From: Hornefia porci
Lineage (GTDB): Bacteria; Bacillota; Clostridia; Peptostreptococcales; Anaerovoracaceae
Assembly (NCBI RefSeq): GCF_001940235.1
Contig: NZ_MJIE01000001.1
Coordinates: 2,232,001 to 2,296,000, forward strand
DNA: 64,000 bases
Direction of reading: 5' to 3'
Within the stretch, counting starts at the first letter, position 1. Every line of letters starts with the position of its first letter. The translations under genes and the position numbers were made by a program. The notes beneath the pieces were generated by a model. It did not search any database and was not told where the DNA came from. It worked only from the letters and a program-made list of their open reading frames with translations. Positions 15,231 through 23,278 of the stretch are shown here, one piece after another.

Positions 15231-17390
15231 ATGGGTATCAAGATTGCTCTTGCGGGCAACCCGAACTGCGGTAAAACGACGCTGTTCAATGACCTGACCG
15301 GAAGCAGCCAGTACGTGGGCAACTGGCCGGGCGTAACAGTGGAGAAGAAGGACGGAAAGCTGAAGGGACATGAGGATGTGATCATCCAGGATCTGCCGGG
15401 AATTTACTCCCTGTCCCCCTACACACTGGAGGAGGTCGTCACCAGAAGGTATCTGGTCAGCGAGCGTCCGGACGTCATCATCAACATTATTGACGGAACC
15501 AATATCGAACGGAATCTGTACCTTACAACACAGCTGCTGGAGCTGAACATCCCGGTGGTCATCGCGCTGAACATGATGGATCTGGTTCGGAAAAGCGGTG
15601 ATTTTATCGACACGGACAAGCTGCGCGAGCGTCTCGGATGCGAGATTGTCCCGATCAGCGCGGTCAAAGGCGAGGGCGGGCTGGCGCTCGTGGAGGAGGC
15701 GATCCGTACCGCGCAGAGCAAGGTGCCCGCGGAGCCGCCTCATGTGTTTACGGGCAGCGTGGAGCACGCCATCGCCCATATCGAAGAGTCGATTTCAGGC
15801 TTTGTGAACAAAGAAAACCTGAGATGGTACGCGATTAAGCTTTTTGAGCGTGACGAGAAGGTCATCGCAGAGCTTGGGCTGGACCGGTCGCTGATGGCGC
15901 ATCTGGAGCAGCATATCGTGGACTGCGAAGAGGAGATGGATGACGATGCGGAAAGCATCATCATTAACCAGAGATATGCGTACATCAACACTGTCGTGGC
16001 GGATTCCATCCGCAAGAAGAGAGCGCGTCACGAGCTCTCCGTTTCCGACAAAATCGATCAGGTGGTGACTAACCGCATTCTGGCGCTTCCGATTTTTGCC
16101 GTCATCATGTTTTTAGTCTATTATATCTCAGTGACCACCATCGGTACGGTTGTTACGGATTTTACAAATGATACACTGTTCGGCGCATGGATTCAGCCGG
16201 GCGTGCAGAGCGCTCTGGAGGGAGCCGGCGCCTCCGGCTGGGTGGTTTCTCTGGTTGTGGACGGAATCATCGGAGGTCTCGCCGCGCCGATCGGATTTGC
16301 GCCGCAGATGGCGATCGTGTTCCTGTTCCTCTCGATTCTGGAGGACTGCGGGTATATGGCGCGTGTCGCGTTCATCATGGACCGGATTTTCCGCAGATTC
16401 GGACTTTCCGGAAAGAGTTTCATTCCGTTCCTGATTTCTTCGGGCTGCGGAGTCCTGGGAATTATGGCGACCAGAACCATTGAAAATGAGAAGGACCGGA
16501 GAATGACCATGATGACCACCACGTTCATTCCCTGCGGAGCCAAGCTTCCGGTCATCGCGACCATCAGCGGATATCTGATGGGAGGCGCCTGGTGGGTTGC
16601 TCCGACCATGTATTTCGCGGGAATCATTGTCGTCATCGTTTCCTGTATCATCATGAAGAAAATGAGAATGTATGCAGGAGAACCGGCGCCGTTCGTCATG
16701 GAGCTGCCGCAGTATCACATTCCTTCAGCAAAGGGCGTTCTGCTGCATGTCTGGGAGAGAGTCTGGGCCTTCCTGAAGAAGGCCGGAACGATTCTGTTCC
16801 TCTGCTGCGTGGTCATGTGGTTCCTGGCGAGCTTCGGCGTCAAGGACGGAACCTTCGGCCTGGTGGATTCGGAGGACAGCCTGCTGGCCGTCATCGGCGG
16901 AGCAATCGCATTTATCTTTGTTCCCCTCGGGTTCGGAACCTGGCAGGCCGTCGCCTCCTCCCTCAGCGGTTTTGTCGCGAAGGAGGGCATCGTTTCCACC
17001 ATGGGAGTCCTGTCGGGTCTGGGCGAGATCGAAAGCTACGATTCCACGATGAGAACCGCCTTCGACGGGTTCTTCCCGACAAGCATCGCGGCAGTCTCGT
17101 TCCTGTTCTTCAACCTGTTTGATTCTCCCTGCCTCGCGGCGATCTCAACGCTTGCGAAGGAGATGGGAAGCAGAAGGTTCTTCTGGTTCGCTATTGCCTT
17201 CCAAAATGTGGCGTCTTACATGATCGCGCTGATGGTGTATCAGCTGGGGGGGCTGGCAATCGGGCAGGTTGCGTTCGGCCCTGCGACAGTGGTCGCCCTG
17301 GTCGTCGCAGTGTTCATTCTCTACCTGCTGTTCCGTCCGGATCCGAACAAAAGAGGACGTCTGCGGGTTCACGAGGGGGCGCCTGCTTAA
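15231..17390 (+). CDS. feoB: Ferrous iron transporter FeoB
   Basis: 719 residues. The N-terminal G domain has GNPNCGKTT (G1), DLPG (G3) and NMMD (G4, about residue 117), followed by the helical GDI-like region. The membrane part (from about 280) carries the paired Gate motifs, including FIMDRIFRRFGLSGKSFIPFLISSGCGVLGIMATRT. It imports Fe(II) at the inner membrane with GTP hydrolysis. AAGGAAGGAGAAG precedes the ATG at 15231. It follows the two feoA genes and an operator, and is followed by the Cys-rich partner and a DtxR-like regulator. Confidence 0.97.
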   Translation: MGIKIALAGNPNCGKTTLFNDLTGSSQYVGNWPGVTVEKKDGKLKGHEDVIIQDLPGIYSLSPYTLEEVVTRRYLVSERPDVIINIIDGTNIERNLYLTTQLLELNIPVVIALNMMDLVRKSGDFIDTDKLRERLGCEIVPISAVKGEGGLALVEEAIRTAQSKVPAEPPHVFTGSVEHAIAHIEESISGFVNKENLRWYAIKLFERDEKVIAELGLDRSLMAHLEQHIVDCEEEMDDDAESIIINQRYAYINTVVADSIRKKRARHELSVSDKIDQVVTNRILALPIFAVIMFLVYYISVTTIGTVVTDFTNDTLFGAWIQPGVQSALEGAGASGWVVSLVVDGIIGGLAAPIGFAPQMAIVFLFLSILEDCGYMARVAFIMDRIFRRFGLSGKSFIPFLISSGCGVLGIMATRTIENEKDRRMTMMTTTFIPCGAKLPVIATISGYLMGGAWWVAPTMYFAGIIVVIVSCIIMKKMRMYAGEPAPFVMELPQYHIPSAKGVLLHVWERVWAFLKKAGTILFLCCVVMWFLASFGVKDGTFGLVDSEDSLLAVIGGAIAFIFVPLGFGTWQAVASSLSGFVAKEGIVSTMGVLSGLGEIESYDSTMRTAFDGFFPTSIAAVSFLFFNLFDSPCLAAISTLAKEMGSRRFFWFAIAFQNVASYMIALMVYQLGGLAIGQVAFGPATVVALVVAVFILYLLFRPDPNKRGRLRVHEGAPA

Positions 17391-17463
17391 TAAACGCTGA
17401 GGCCGGAGACTGCAGGACTGATGTCCGGCCGAAAGATTATGCATCAAGAGGGGGGTGATGAGT

Positions 17464-17661
17464 ATGACGGATATAATCATCTGTCTGATTGTCGCGGCGC
17501 TGATGGCGATGGCCGTCTTCCATATCGTCCGTGTCAAGCGGTCGGCGAAAGCCTGCGGCGACCGGTGTGCCGGCTGTTCCATGAGCGGCTCGTGCCACGC
17601 GGTGAAAATGCAGAAGGAACTGAAACGAATGGAGAAAATGAAAAAGGCGGGCACGAAATGA
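17464..17661 (+). CDS. FeoB-associated Cys-rich membrane protein
   Basis: 65 residues: one N-terminal membrane segment (DIIICLIVAALMAMAVFHIV), then CGDRCAGCSMSGSCH with four Cys and a His, and a Lys-rich tail. This is the PF12669-type protein found after feoB in many Firmicutes; it may handle iron or report on redox state. GAGGGGGG sets the ATG at 17464; in-frame GTG 17455 and ATG 17458 are alternatives. Its last codons overlap the next gene by 4 bp (ATGA). Confidence 0.85.
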   Translation: MTDIIICLIVAALMAMAVFHIVRVKRSAKACGDRCAGCSMSGSCHAVKMQKELKRMEKMKKAGTK

Positions 17662-18008
17662 AGCTCACGAGTTCACATCTTAAATATCTGCTGGCGATTT
17701 ATGAGATCGCGAAGGAGACGCCTGAGGTATCATCTTCCGGCATCGCCAGAAAACTGTCGGTATCGAAGCCTTCTGTGTCGACAATGCTGGTATCTCTTCA
17801 GGAGCGGGGCTTTCTGGTGAAGGAGCGGTACGGAAAGGTTCATCTGACCGACAGCGGATATCAGATCGCACGGAGGATCTCGGAAAATGTGGACACGCTG
17901 GTGGACAACCTGCCGAAAACAGGACTGGCGCTGACTTCCGGAGAGATTCACGCGATTGCCTGTATCGTCGCAACGGAAATGCCGGACAAAAACTTTACGT
18001 CTGTATAA
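17658..18008 (+). CDS. Short DtxR-like winged-helix regulator in the feo operon
   Basis: 116 residues. SHLKYLLAIYEIAKETPEVSSSGIARKLSVSKPSVSTMLVSLQERGFLVKERYGKVHLTDSGYQIARRI is a DtxR-type winged helix. The rest is short and lacks the H..E-HD metal cluster seen in the protein at 13006, so metal sensing is doubtful. It is translationally coupled to the Cys-rich protein, and so under the same operators. It could be an autoregulated iron repressor or a FeoC-like partner. Confidence 0.75.
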   Translation: MKLTSSHLKYLLAIYEIAKETPEVSSSGIARKLSVSKPSVSTMLVSLQERGFLVKERYGKVHLTDSGYQIARRISENVDTLVDNLPKTGLALTSGEIHAIACIVATEMPDKNFTSV

Positions 18009-18022
18009 TTGTACCGGCGCTC

Positions 18023-18091
18023 CCGGATTCGGCTCCCGCCGAATCCGGCGACCGCAGGGTATTCGCGGGAACGCCAGGGCAACCCTGCGAC
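18023..18091. repeat. Double-hairpin repeat family B, copy 2
   Basis: CCGGATTCGGC/GCCGAATCCGG (18023-18048) followed by CGCAGGGT/ACCCTGCG (18053-18060 with 18082-18089). The parts GGATTCGG..CCGAATCC, GCAGGGT and GAACGCC are shared with 13779-13847. It sits right after the feo operon and could also act as its terminator. Confidence 0.65.
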
Positions 18092-18206
18092 CGGACGCCC
18101 CCTGCATTTTCTGCCGCTGAAACGGCGTACGACAACAGTACAGGAGATACGGGAGCGTTCAGAATGCCGGAGATTCAACTTCGGAAAACATATTTTTTTT
18201 AACTCC

Positions 18207-18224
18207 GGTTAGAGATGTTTAACC
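18207..18224 (+). promoter_or_regulatory. DtxR-type operator before the DUF2325 gene
   Basis: GGTTAG-N6-TTAACC, matching the feo operators. It lies 47 bp before the start at 18272. No clear -35/-10 pair was found around it. Confidence 0.75.
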
Positions 18225-18271
18225 AAATGGATTGGACTGACTGACCGAGACTGAGGAAATGGAGGATCTAA

Positions 18272-18550
18272 ATGAGCGTAGTAATCATCGGAGGCAATGA
18301 GTGCATGATTTGTCAGTACAAGGATCTGTGCAAGGAGTACAACTGCAAAGCGAAGGTGTTTGTAAACTATAATGAGGCGATGAAAAGAAAGATCGGAAGC
18401 CCGGACCTGATGGTCCTGTTTACCAGTACGGTTTCGCATAAGATGGTGAAATGCGCTCTGGCGAGAACGAAAGGAAAGGATACGGTGATCGTGCGCTCCC
18501 ATTCCAGTTCCATGGCGTCTCTCAGGGACATTATGGAAAAGCACGCGTAG
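18272..18550 (+). CDS. DUF2325 family protein
   Basis: 92 residues. SVVIIGGNECMICQYKDLCKEYNCKAKVFVNY..LMVLFTSTVSHKMVKCAL..DTVIVRSHSSSMASL matches the small DUF2325 family. Function is unknown; the conserved Cys residues and the company of iron genes suggest a link to metal or redox homeostasis. GGAGGATCTA precedes the ATG. It is the first gene of a four-gene run (DUF2325, DUF3793, ABC ATPase, permease) behind an iron-type operator. Confidence 0.85.
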   Translation: MSVVIIGGNECMICQYKDLCKEYNCKAKVFVNYNEAMKRKIGSPDLMVLFTSTVSHKMVKCALARTKGKDTVIVRSHSSSMASLRDIMEKHA

Positions 18551-18641
18551 GGCTCCGGGCCCGCTCGCGGGATGATGAGGAGCGGGCGGCCGGGCATCAG
18601 GGAAGACGCCGGACCGGCATACAGACAGGAAGGAAATGACT

Positions 18642-19211
18642 ATGACCAGAACATCAGAAGAGCTTTTGATTCGCCACTGTTCACCGACATTGGCAGGACT
18701 GAAGACCGGAAACATTTTCACATGCGCCGTGGAGGACCGGGAAACATTGTACCGTGACCTGCGGGAACTGAACCGGATGCTTTCACCGAAAGGGCTGCGC
18801 ATTCTGCCGCTGCGTCATTCGGCGGAGAAAGCCATGCTGTATCTGTTTCGTCCGGTCCGCCTCGCATCAGACCTGGAGGATCCGCGGGCCAGGCGCATTC
18901 TGGACAGCTGCGGCTACTGCACTGACACGGTGAACGGATGCCTGATCCAGATGATGCAGAGAATGCGCCGCCTGGAGGGAAACCGGAGCTTTCCCCATGA
19001 GATCGGACTGTTTCTGGGTTATCCTCCGGAGGATGTGCGGGGATTTATTGAAAACGGTGCAGAGGGCTGCAAATTTGCAGGGTGCTGGAAGGTTTACGAC
19101 GATGAGGAGCGGGCCCGGAAGATTTTCGATCGTTTTCGGAAATGTACTCGTGTCTATACGCGGCAGCTGACCTGCGGGAAGCCGCTGGACCGGCTCGCGG
19201 TTTCAGTGTGA
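18642..19211 (+). CDS. DUF3793 family protein
   Basis: 189 residues. LLIRHCSPTLAGLKTGNIFTC at the start and FPHEIGLFLGYPPEDVRGFIENGAEGCKFAGCWKVYDDEERARKIF in the second half are the hallmark of DUF3793, a clostridial family often found near feo genes and flavodoxins. Function unknown. AGGAAGG lies 8 bp before ATG 18642; an ATG at 18636 is too close. It lies 91 bp after the DUF2325 gene and 25 bp before the ABC ATPase. Confidence 0.85.
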   Translation: MTRTSEELLIRHCSPTLAGLKTGNIFTCAVEDRETLYRDLRELNRMLSPKGLRILPLRHSAEKAMLYLFRPVRLASDLEDPRARRILDSCGYCTDTVNGCLIQMMQRMRRLEGNRSFPHEIGLFLGYPPEDVRGFIENGAEGCKFAGCWKVYDDEERARKIFDRFRKCTRVYTRQLTCGKPLDRLAVSV

Positions 19212-19236
19212 ACAGATATTCTGGGAGGGAAAACTG

Positions 19237-19935
19237 ATGTATCTTGAAATGAATCACATCTTCAAATCCTTTGGAGATGGGGAGAATCGCACGGAGGTTC
19301 TGCATGACATTACCTGCGGCGTTGAGGAGGGCGATATCTGTGTGCTTCTGGGGCCTTCCGGGTCCGGAAAGTCCACACTGCTGAACATTCTGGGAGGCAT
19401 TGAAACTGTGGACAGCGGTTCAGTCTGTATCGGAGGAGACGAGCTCATCGGGCTGGACGAGAAAGGCCTGTCGCGCTACCGGCGCAGGCATCTGGGCTAT
19501 GTGTTCCAGGCATACAATCTGATTCCGAATCTGACTGTGAGAGAGAATATCGAGGTGGGGGCGTATCTGAGCGATCGTCCCCTTTCTGTGGATGAGCTGC
19601 TGCGGGTTCTCGGCCTGTGGGAGCACAGGAACAAAAAACCCAATCAGCTCTCCGGAGGACAGCAGCAGCGTACAGCCATCGGGCGCGCGGTGGTAAAAAA
19701 GCCGGACGTGCTTTTGTGCGATGAGCCTACGGGCGCCCTGGATTACAAAACCTCCGGGGAAATTCTGAAGCTGATCGAGGACGTCAACGAGATGTACGCG
19801 ACTACCGTGATTCTGGTGACGCATAACGATGCACTGCGAAGGATGGCGGATCAGGTTCTGCGTCTGCGCGACGGAAGGATCCTGGAGAACACGCGCAACG
19901 CGGTGAAAACCGGGGCCGCGGATCTGGAGTGGTAA
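19237..19935 (+). CDS. ABC transporter ATP-binding protein (MacB/LolD type)
   Basis: 232 residues with Walker [11 protein letters not shown]-loop in [20 protein letters not shown], signature LSGGQQQR, Walker [13 protein letters not shown] and the switch His in VTHND. This is the MacB/LolD-like class that pairs with FtsX-type permeases, such as the one encoded next. GGGAGGG precedes the ATG. With the operator at 18207 the transporter is probably part of the iron regulon; its substrate is unknown. Confidence 0.93.
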   Translation: MYLEMNHIFKSFGDGENRTEVLHDITCGVEEGDICVLLGPSGSGKSTLLNILGGIETVDSGSVCIGGDELIGLDEKGLSRYRRRHLGYVFQAYNLIPNLTVRENIEVGAYLSDRPLSVDELLRVLGLWEHRNKKPNQLSGGQQQRTAIGRAVVKKPDVLLCDEPTGALDYKTSGEILKLIEDVNEMYATTVILVTHNDALRRMADQVLRLRDGRILENTRNAVKTGAADLEW

Positions 19936-20029
19936 CAGCCGCCGCAGATGCGGGACGATAACAGATGTTGAGGCTCTGAGCCAGTAACGGCTGCCGCGAA
20001 CCCGGAATGATAAGGACTGAGGAGACAGC

Positions 20030-22375
20030 ATGAAAAATCCGTTGAGAAAAAGGATCGGAAGAGAGTTGAGGGAGGAAGCGGGCAAGTATATTGCTCTTTT
20101 CCTGTTTTTGTCGATGACGATCGCGATTGTTTCCGGCTTTCTGGTCGCTGACGACAGTATGCGCTATGCCTACGAAGAGAGTTTTCAGAAGTATAATGTC
20201 GAGGACGGTCATTTTGAGATGAAGGAGAAGGCGGACGCGTCACTGCTCCGGGCGGTGGAGCGCCGCGGCGTCAGGGTGTATCCTTTGTACTACAAAGAAG
20301 AGTCGATGAGGAGCGGACGCACGCTCCGGGTGTTTAAGACTCGTACAAAGATAAACGGGCAGGATCTGCTGCGCGGCAGGATGCCGGCCACGTCGCGGGA
20401 AATCGCGCTGGACCGGCTCTTTGCAGTGAATAATGATATTGATGTCGGGGATACTGTTGAGGCAGGCGGACGTTCCTTCCGTGTCAGCGGATATGTGGCT
20501 CTGTCGGATTACAGCGCGATGTTTCAGAATAACGGGGACACGATGTTCGACGCGACGCATTTCGGGGTTGCGGTGGCGACGCCGAAAGGGTTTCAGCGGC
20601 TCGGGTCATCGCAGTTTCATTATCAGTATGCCTGGAAGAACAAAGACAGCAGTCTGACTGAGAAGCAGCAGAACAAACTGACGGATCGCATCGGGCGGAC
20701 TCTGGTAAAGCACGGTGATGTGGAGAATCTGGTGCAGAGAGGTGATAATCAGGCGATTAATTTTACCGGCAACGACATGGGCGGAGACCGCAGTATGTTT
20801 ATCACGTTTCTGTATATCATCATCGTGGTCATGGGCTTTATCTTCGGCGTCACAACCAGGACGACGCTGGAACGGGAGGCCGGAGCCGTCGGTACGCTTC
20901 GGGCGTCCGGATACACGCGGGGGGAGATGCTGCGACATTATCTTGCACTGCCGGCGACAGTGACACTGGCGGCCGCACTGGCGGGGAATCTTCTCGGCTA
21001 CACGGTGATAAAGGGCTACATAGCGGACCTGTACTACAACAGTTATTCTCTGACGTCGTACCATACGCTGTGGAGCGGGACCGCCTTCCTCCTGACCACA
21101 GTGATTCCCTGCATCCTGATCACGATTATCGACGCCCTCGTGCTGCATCGGACATTCCGGATCGGGCCGCTGCAGTTTCTGCGCCGTGACCTGCATCGCA
21201 ATGTGCGCCGCGACGGACACCGTGGCCCGCGCCATAACTTGGGCCGAGGCGGGGACCGCGACCTGCGGCAGGACGAGTACCGCGGCGAATATTGCAACGG
21301 GCGCCGCGACCTGAGCCGCGATGACCGTTCGCTGCGACTGCCGTTCCTCTCCCGTTTTCGTCTCCGAATCATTCTGCAGAATCGCACGGCATATCTGATC
21401 ATGGCAGTTGGTATTTTTTTCGCCAGTGTTCTGCTTTTGTTCGGTCTGATGCTGCAGCCGCTGATTTTCCATTACAGCAGTCTGGTTGACAAATCCCAGA
21501 TTGCCCGCTATCAGTATGTACTGAAGGCACCCGTTCCGGTCCGTACGCACAATGCGGAGAAATATGCACTGAAGTCTCTGAAGGTTAACGAAAAGGATGA
21601 AATCAGTGTTTACGGAATTCGCTATGGTTCTATCTATCTGGATTTGGAACTGCCGGAGAGGGACAGCGAGGTGATTGCCTCCAGCGGCTACATGGAGAAA
21701 TATGGCCTGAAGACCGGAGACCGGATTGCGCTTCGGGAAAAATACAGCGGCAAGAAATACAGTTTCCGCATTGTCGGGGAATATGATTACGATATCGGTT
21801 TCGCACTGTTCATGTCGCGGCCTGCATTTGAAGCAACTTTTCAGGAATACGGCGGATATTTCAACGGTTATTTCTCCGACCTGAAGATCCGCGACCTGAA
21901 GGACAAATATGTTTCGACGGTGATTACGGAATCTGACCTGAAAAAGGTTTCTAACCAGATGGAGGATTCTATGGGCAGGATATTTGATGTCATCACCGGG
22001 TTTTCGGTGCTTCTGTATATGCTGATTATTTATCTTCTGGCGCAGCTGATTGTGAACAAAAACAGTGACGCGATTTCCATGATTAAAATTCTGGGATATT
22101 CGGATGAAGAGGTTGCGAAGCTGTACAATCGCGCTACCGGAATTATCGTAGTGCTGGCGCTGGTTTTCAGTACATTCTTCAGTACTCTGCTGCTCCGGGC
22201 GTTGTGGAAATCATTTCTTCTCAGCATGACAGGCTGGATCCCGTTCTACATTCCACTCCGCGTCTATCCGGAAATGGTGGCGATCGGCCTGGCGGCGTAT
22301 TTCCTGATACAAAAAATCCTGATGCTTCGAATACGAAAAATCCCCATGGCCCGGGCCTTGAAGAATATGGACTGA
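20030..22375 (+). CDS. FtsX-like ABC transporter permease
   Basis: 781 residues. The architecture is that of a two-repeat FtsX/MacB-type permease: N-terminal membrane segment (KYIALFLFLSMTIAIVSGFLVA), large outside domain, three segments (about 260-370), then a second core starting near 455 with another outside domain and three C-terminal segments. Between the halves, residues about 383-437 form an Arg-rich hydrophilic linker with RRD/RDL repeats (21180-21340) that is unusual for the family. GAGGAGACAGC sets the ATG. It forms a transporter with the ATPase 94 bp upstream. Mechanotransmission or export of a peptide or lipid is possible. Confidence 0.88.
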   Translation: MKNPLRKRIGRELREEAGKYIALFLFLSMTIAIVSGFLVADDSMRYAYEESFQKYNVEDGHFEMKEKADASLLRAVERRGVRVYPLYYKEESMRSGRTLRVFKTRTKINGQDLLRGRMPATSREIALDRLFAVNNDIDVGDTVEAGGRSFRVSGYVALSDYSAMFQNNGDTMFDATHFGVAVATPKGFQRLGSSQFHYQYAWKNKDSSLTEKQQNKLTDRIGRTLVKHGDVENLVQRGDNQAINFTGNDMGGDRSMFITFLYIIIVVMGFIFGVTTRTTLEREAGAVGTLRASGYTRGEMLRHYLALPATVTLAAALAGNLLGYTVIKGYIADLYYNSYSLTSYHTLWSGTAFLLTTVIPCILITIIDALVLHRTFRIGPLQFLRRDLHRNVRRDGHRGPRHNLGRGGDRDLRQDEYRGEYCNGRRDLSRDDRSLRLPFLSRFRLRIILQNRTAYLIMAVGIFFASVLLLFGLMLQPLIFHYSSLVDKSQIARYQYVLKAPVPVRTHNAEKYALKSLKVNEKDEISVYGIRYGSIYLDLELPERDSEVIASSGYMEKYGLKTGDRIALREKYSGKKYSFRIVGEYDYDIGFALFMSRPAFEATFQEYGGYFNGYFSDLKIRDLKDKYVSTVITESDLKKVSNQMEDSMGRIFDVITGFSVLLYMLIIYLLAQLIVNKNSDAISMIKILGYSDEEVAKLYNRATGIIVVLALVFSTFFSTLLLRALWKSFLLSMTGWIPFYIPLRVYPEMVAIGLAAYFLIQKILMLRIRKIPMARALKNMD

Positions 22376-22624
22376 AGTCGGCCGGCTGACTTTCGCACGG
22401 GCTGCGGCACCTGCGCAGGTGTTGTATTTGCGACCGGCCGTCCGACTCCCCACGCGACCAACAGCACTCGCGACTGACCGGCCGACTCCCCGCAACCGGC
22501 CGCAAACTCTAATATCTGTCATTCCCCAGTCTGCAATACCTGGCGGTATGATTCGACTTGGTCGGAGCTGATACCTCGCATCGTAAATTGACGATAACAA
22601 AGCCTCTTTAAAGCTCATCGGTCG

Positions 22625-22875
22625 GAAAATCTGCCACATTTCTCGAAAAAAACCAAAAATGTGGCAGAATTAAGTCCAGAATACAATGAATATTTCGTGT
22701 TTACTATGTATAAATGTACTAAAAGTGCAATTTACATGTCTCGTGTGCACTGCGACTTTACAAAATCAGGTACGAATGACTTAATTTAGATACTCTAATT
22801 ACACGGCATATGTTATACATAGTAAAAAACCTCGAAAATCTGCCACATTTCTCGAAAAAAATCAAAAATGTGGCA
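22625..22875. repeat. Two direct copies of a long hairpin framing an inverted-repeat core
   Basis: Copies at 22625-22666 and 22834-22875 are nearly identical (about 42 bp); each folds by CTGCCACATTT pairing with AAATGTGGCAG (the last bases vary). Between them an exact 14-bp inverted repeat, TTTACTATGTATAA (22700-22713) and TTATACATAGTAAA (22813-22826), frames about 100 bp of AT-rich DNA. No ORF lies inside. Confidence 0.8.
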
Positions 22876-23075
22876 ACCTCGTCTGCTGTCTAACTCGAAA
22901 CGGCCATAATATGAACATATAGTTCAAATTATCCCGAATGCGACAATGAATCAGTTTGGTTTTTGCAATAGGAAACGGCGGCCCATCCATCGGATCACCG
23001 CCGTATTCCTTTATGTTGAAGTTTGTTATGCATTGGCTTTGTTTTTTAGTACAAAGGCATCCGATTGGCTCGCTC

Positions 23076-23260
23076 GCCAACATGCTCGGCGCTCGTCGGC
23101 ATCGCCAGTCTTCGCGCCTGCTGCTCGTTGTGTGCGCTCGATCGTTGCTCGCTCGCCAACCCGCGCCGTTCGCCAGTCTTCGCGCCCGCTGCTCGTTGTG
23201 TGCGCTCGCTCGGCGCTCGTCGACGTTGCCCGCTCGCCAACTCGTCGACGTCGCTCGCTC
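23076..23260. repeat. GC-rich tandem repeat next to lpdA
   Basis: A 37-base unit starting CGCCAGTCTTCGCGCC recurs at 23103 and 23171 (period 68, one mismatch), interspersed with at least three copies of GCYCGCTCGCCAAC. Open frames here on both strands are artefacts of the repeat: they are biased and lack ribosome sites. Confidence 0.75.
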
Positions 23261-23278
23261 ATGTTACTCGGGCGCCGT

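Larger units (their letters stand above)
22376..23278. other. Gene-free, repeat-rich island
   Basis: About 900 bp without a convincing gene between the permease and lpdA 3' ends. The first part is GC-rich with two copies of a GACCGGCCG..CGACTCCCC unit (22432-22461 and 22477-22500). From 22590 to 22960 it turns sharply AT-rich and carries the hairpin repeats listed separately. From 23070 to 23270 it is a GC-rich tandem repeat. The mosaic suggests an insertion hot spot or remains of a mobile element. Confidence 0.6.

Noticed and set aside
22625..22875. Possible CRISPR remnant
   Set aside because: Only two repeat copies, each a hairpin of about 42 bp with one 167-bp gap, and no cas genes.
23026..23262. 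Overlapping open frames in the GC-rich repeat before lpdA
   Set aside because: Low-complexity translation of a tandem repeat in several frames, with no ribosome site.
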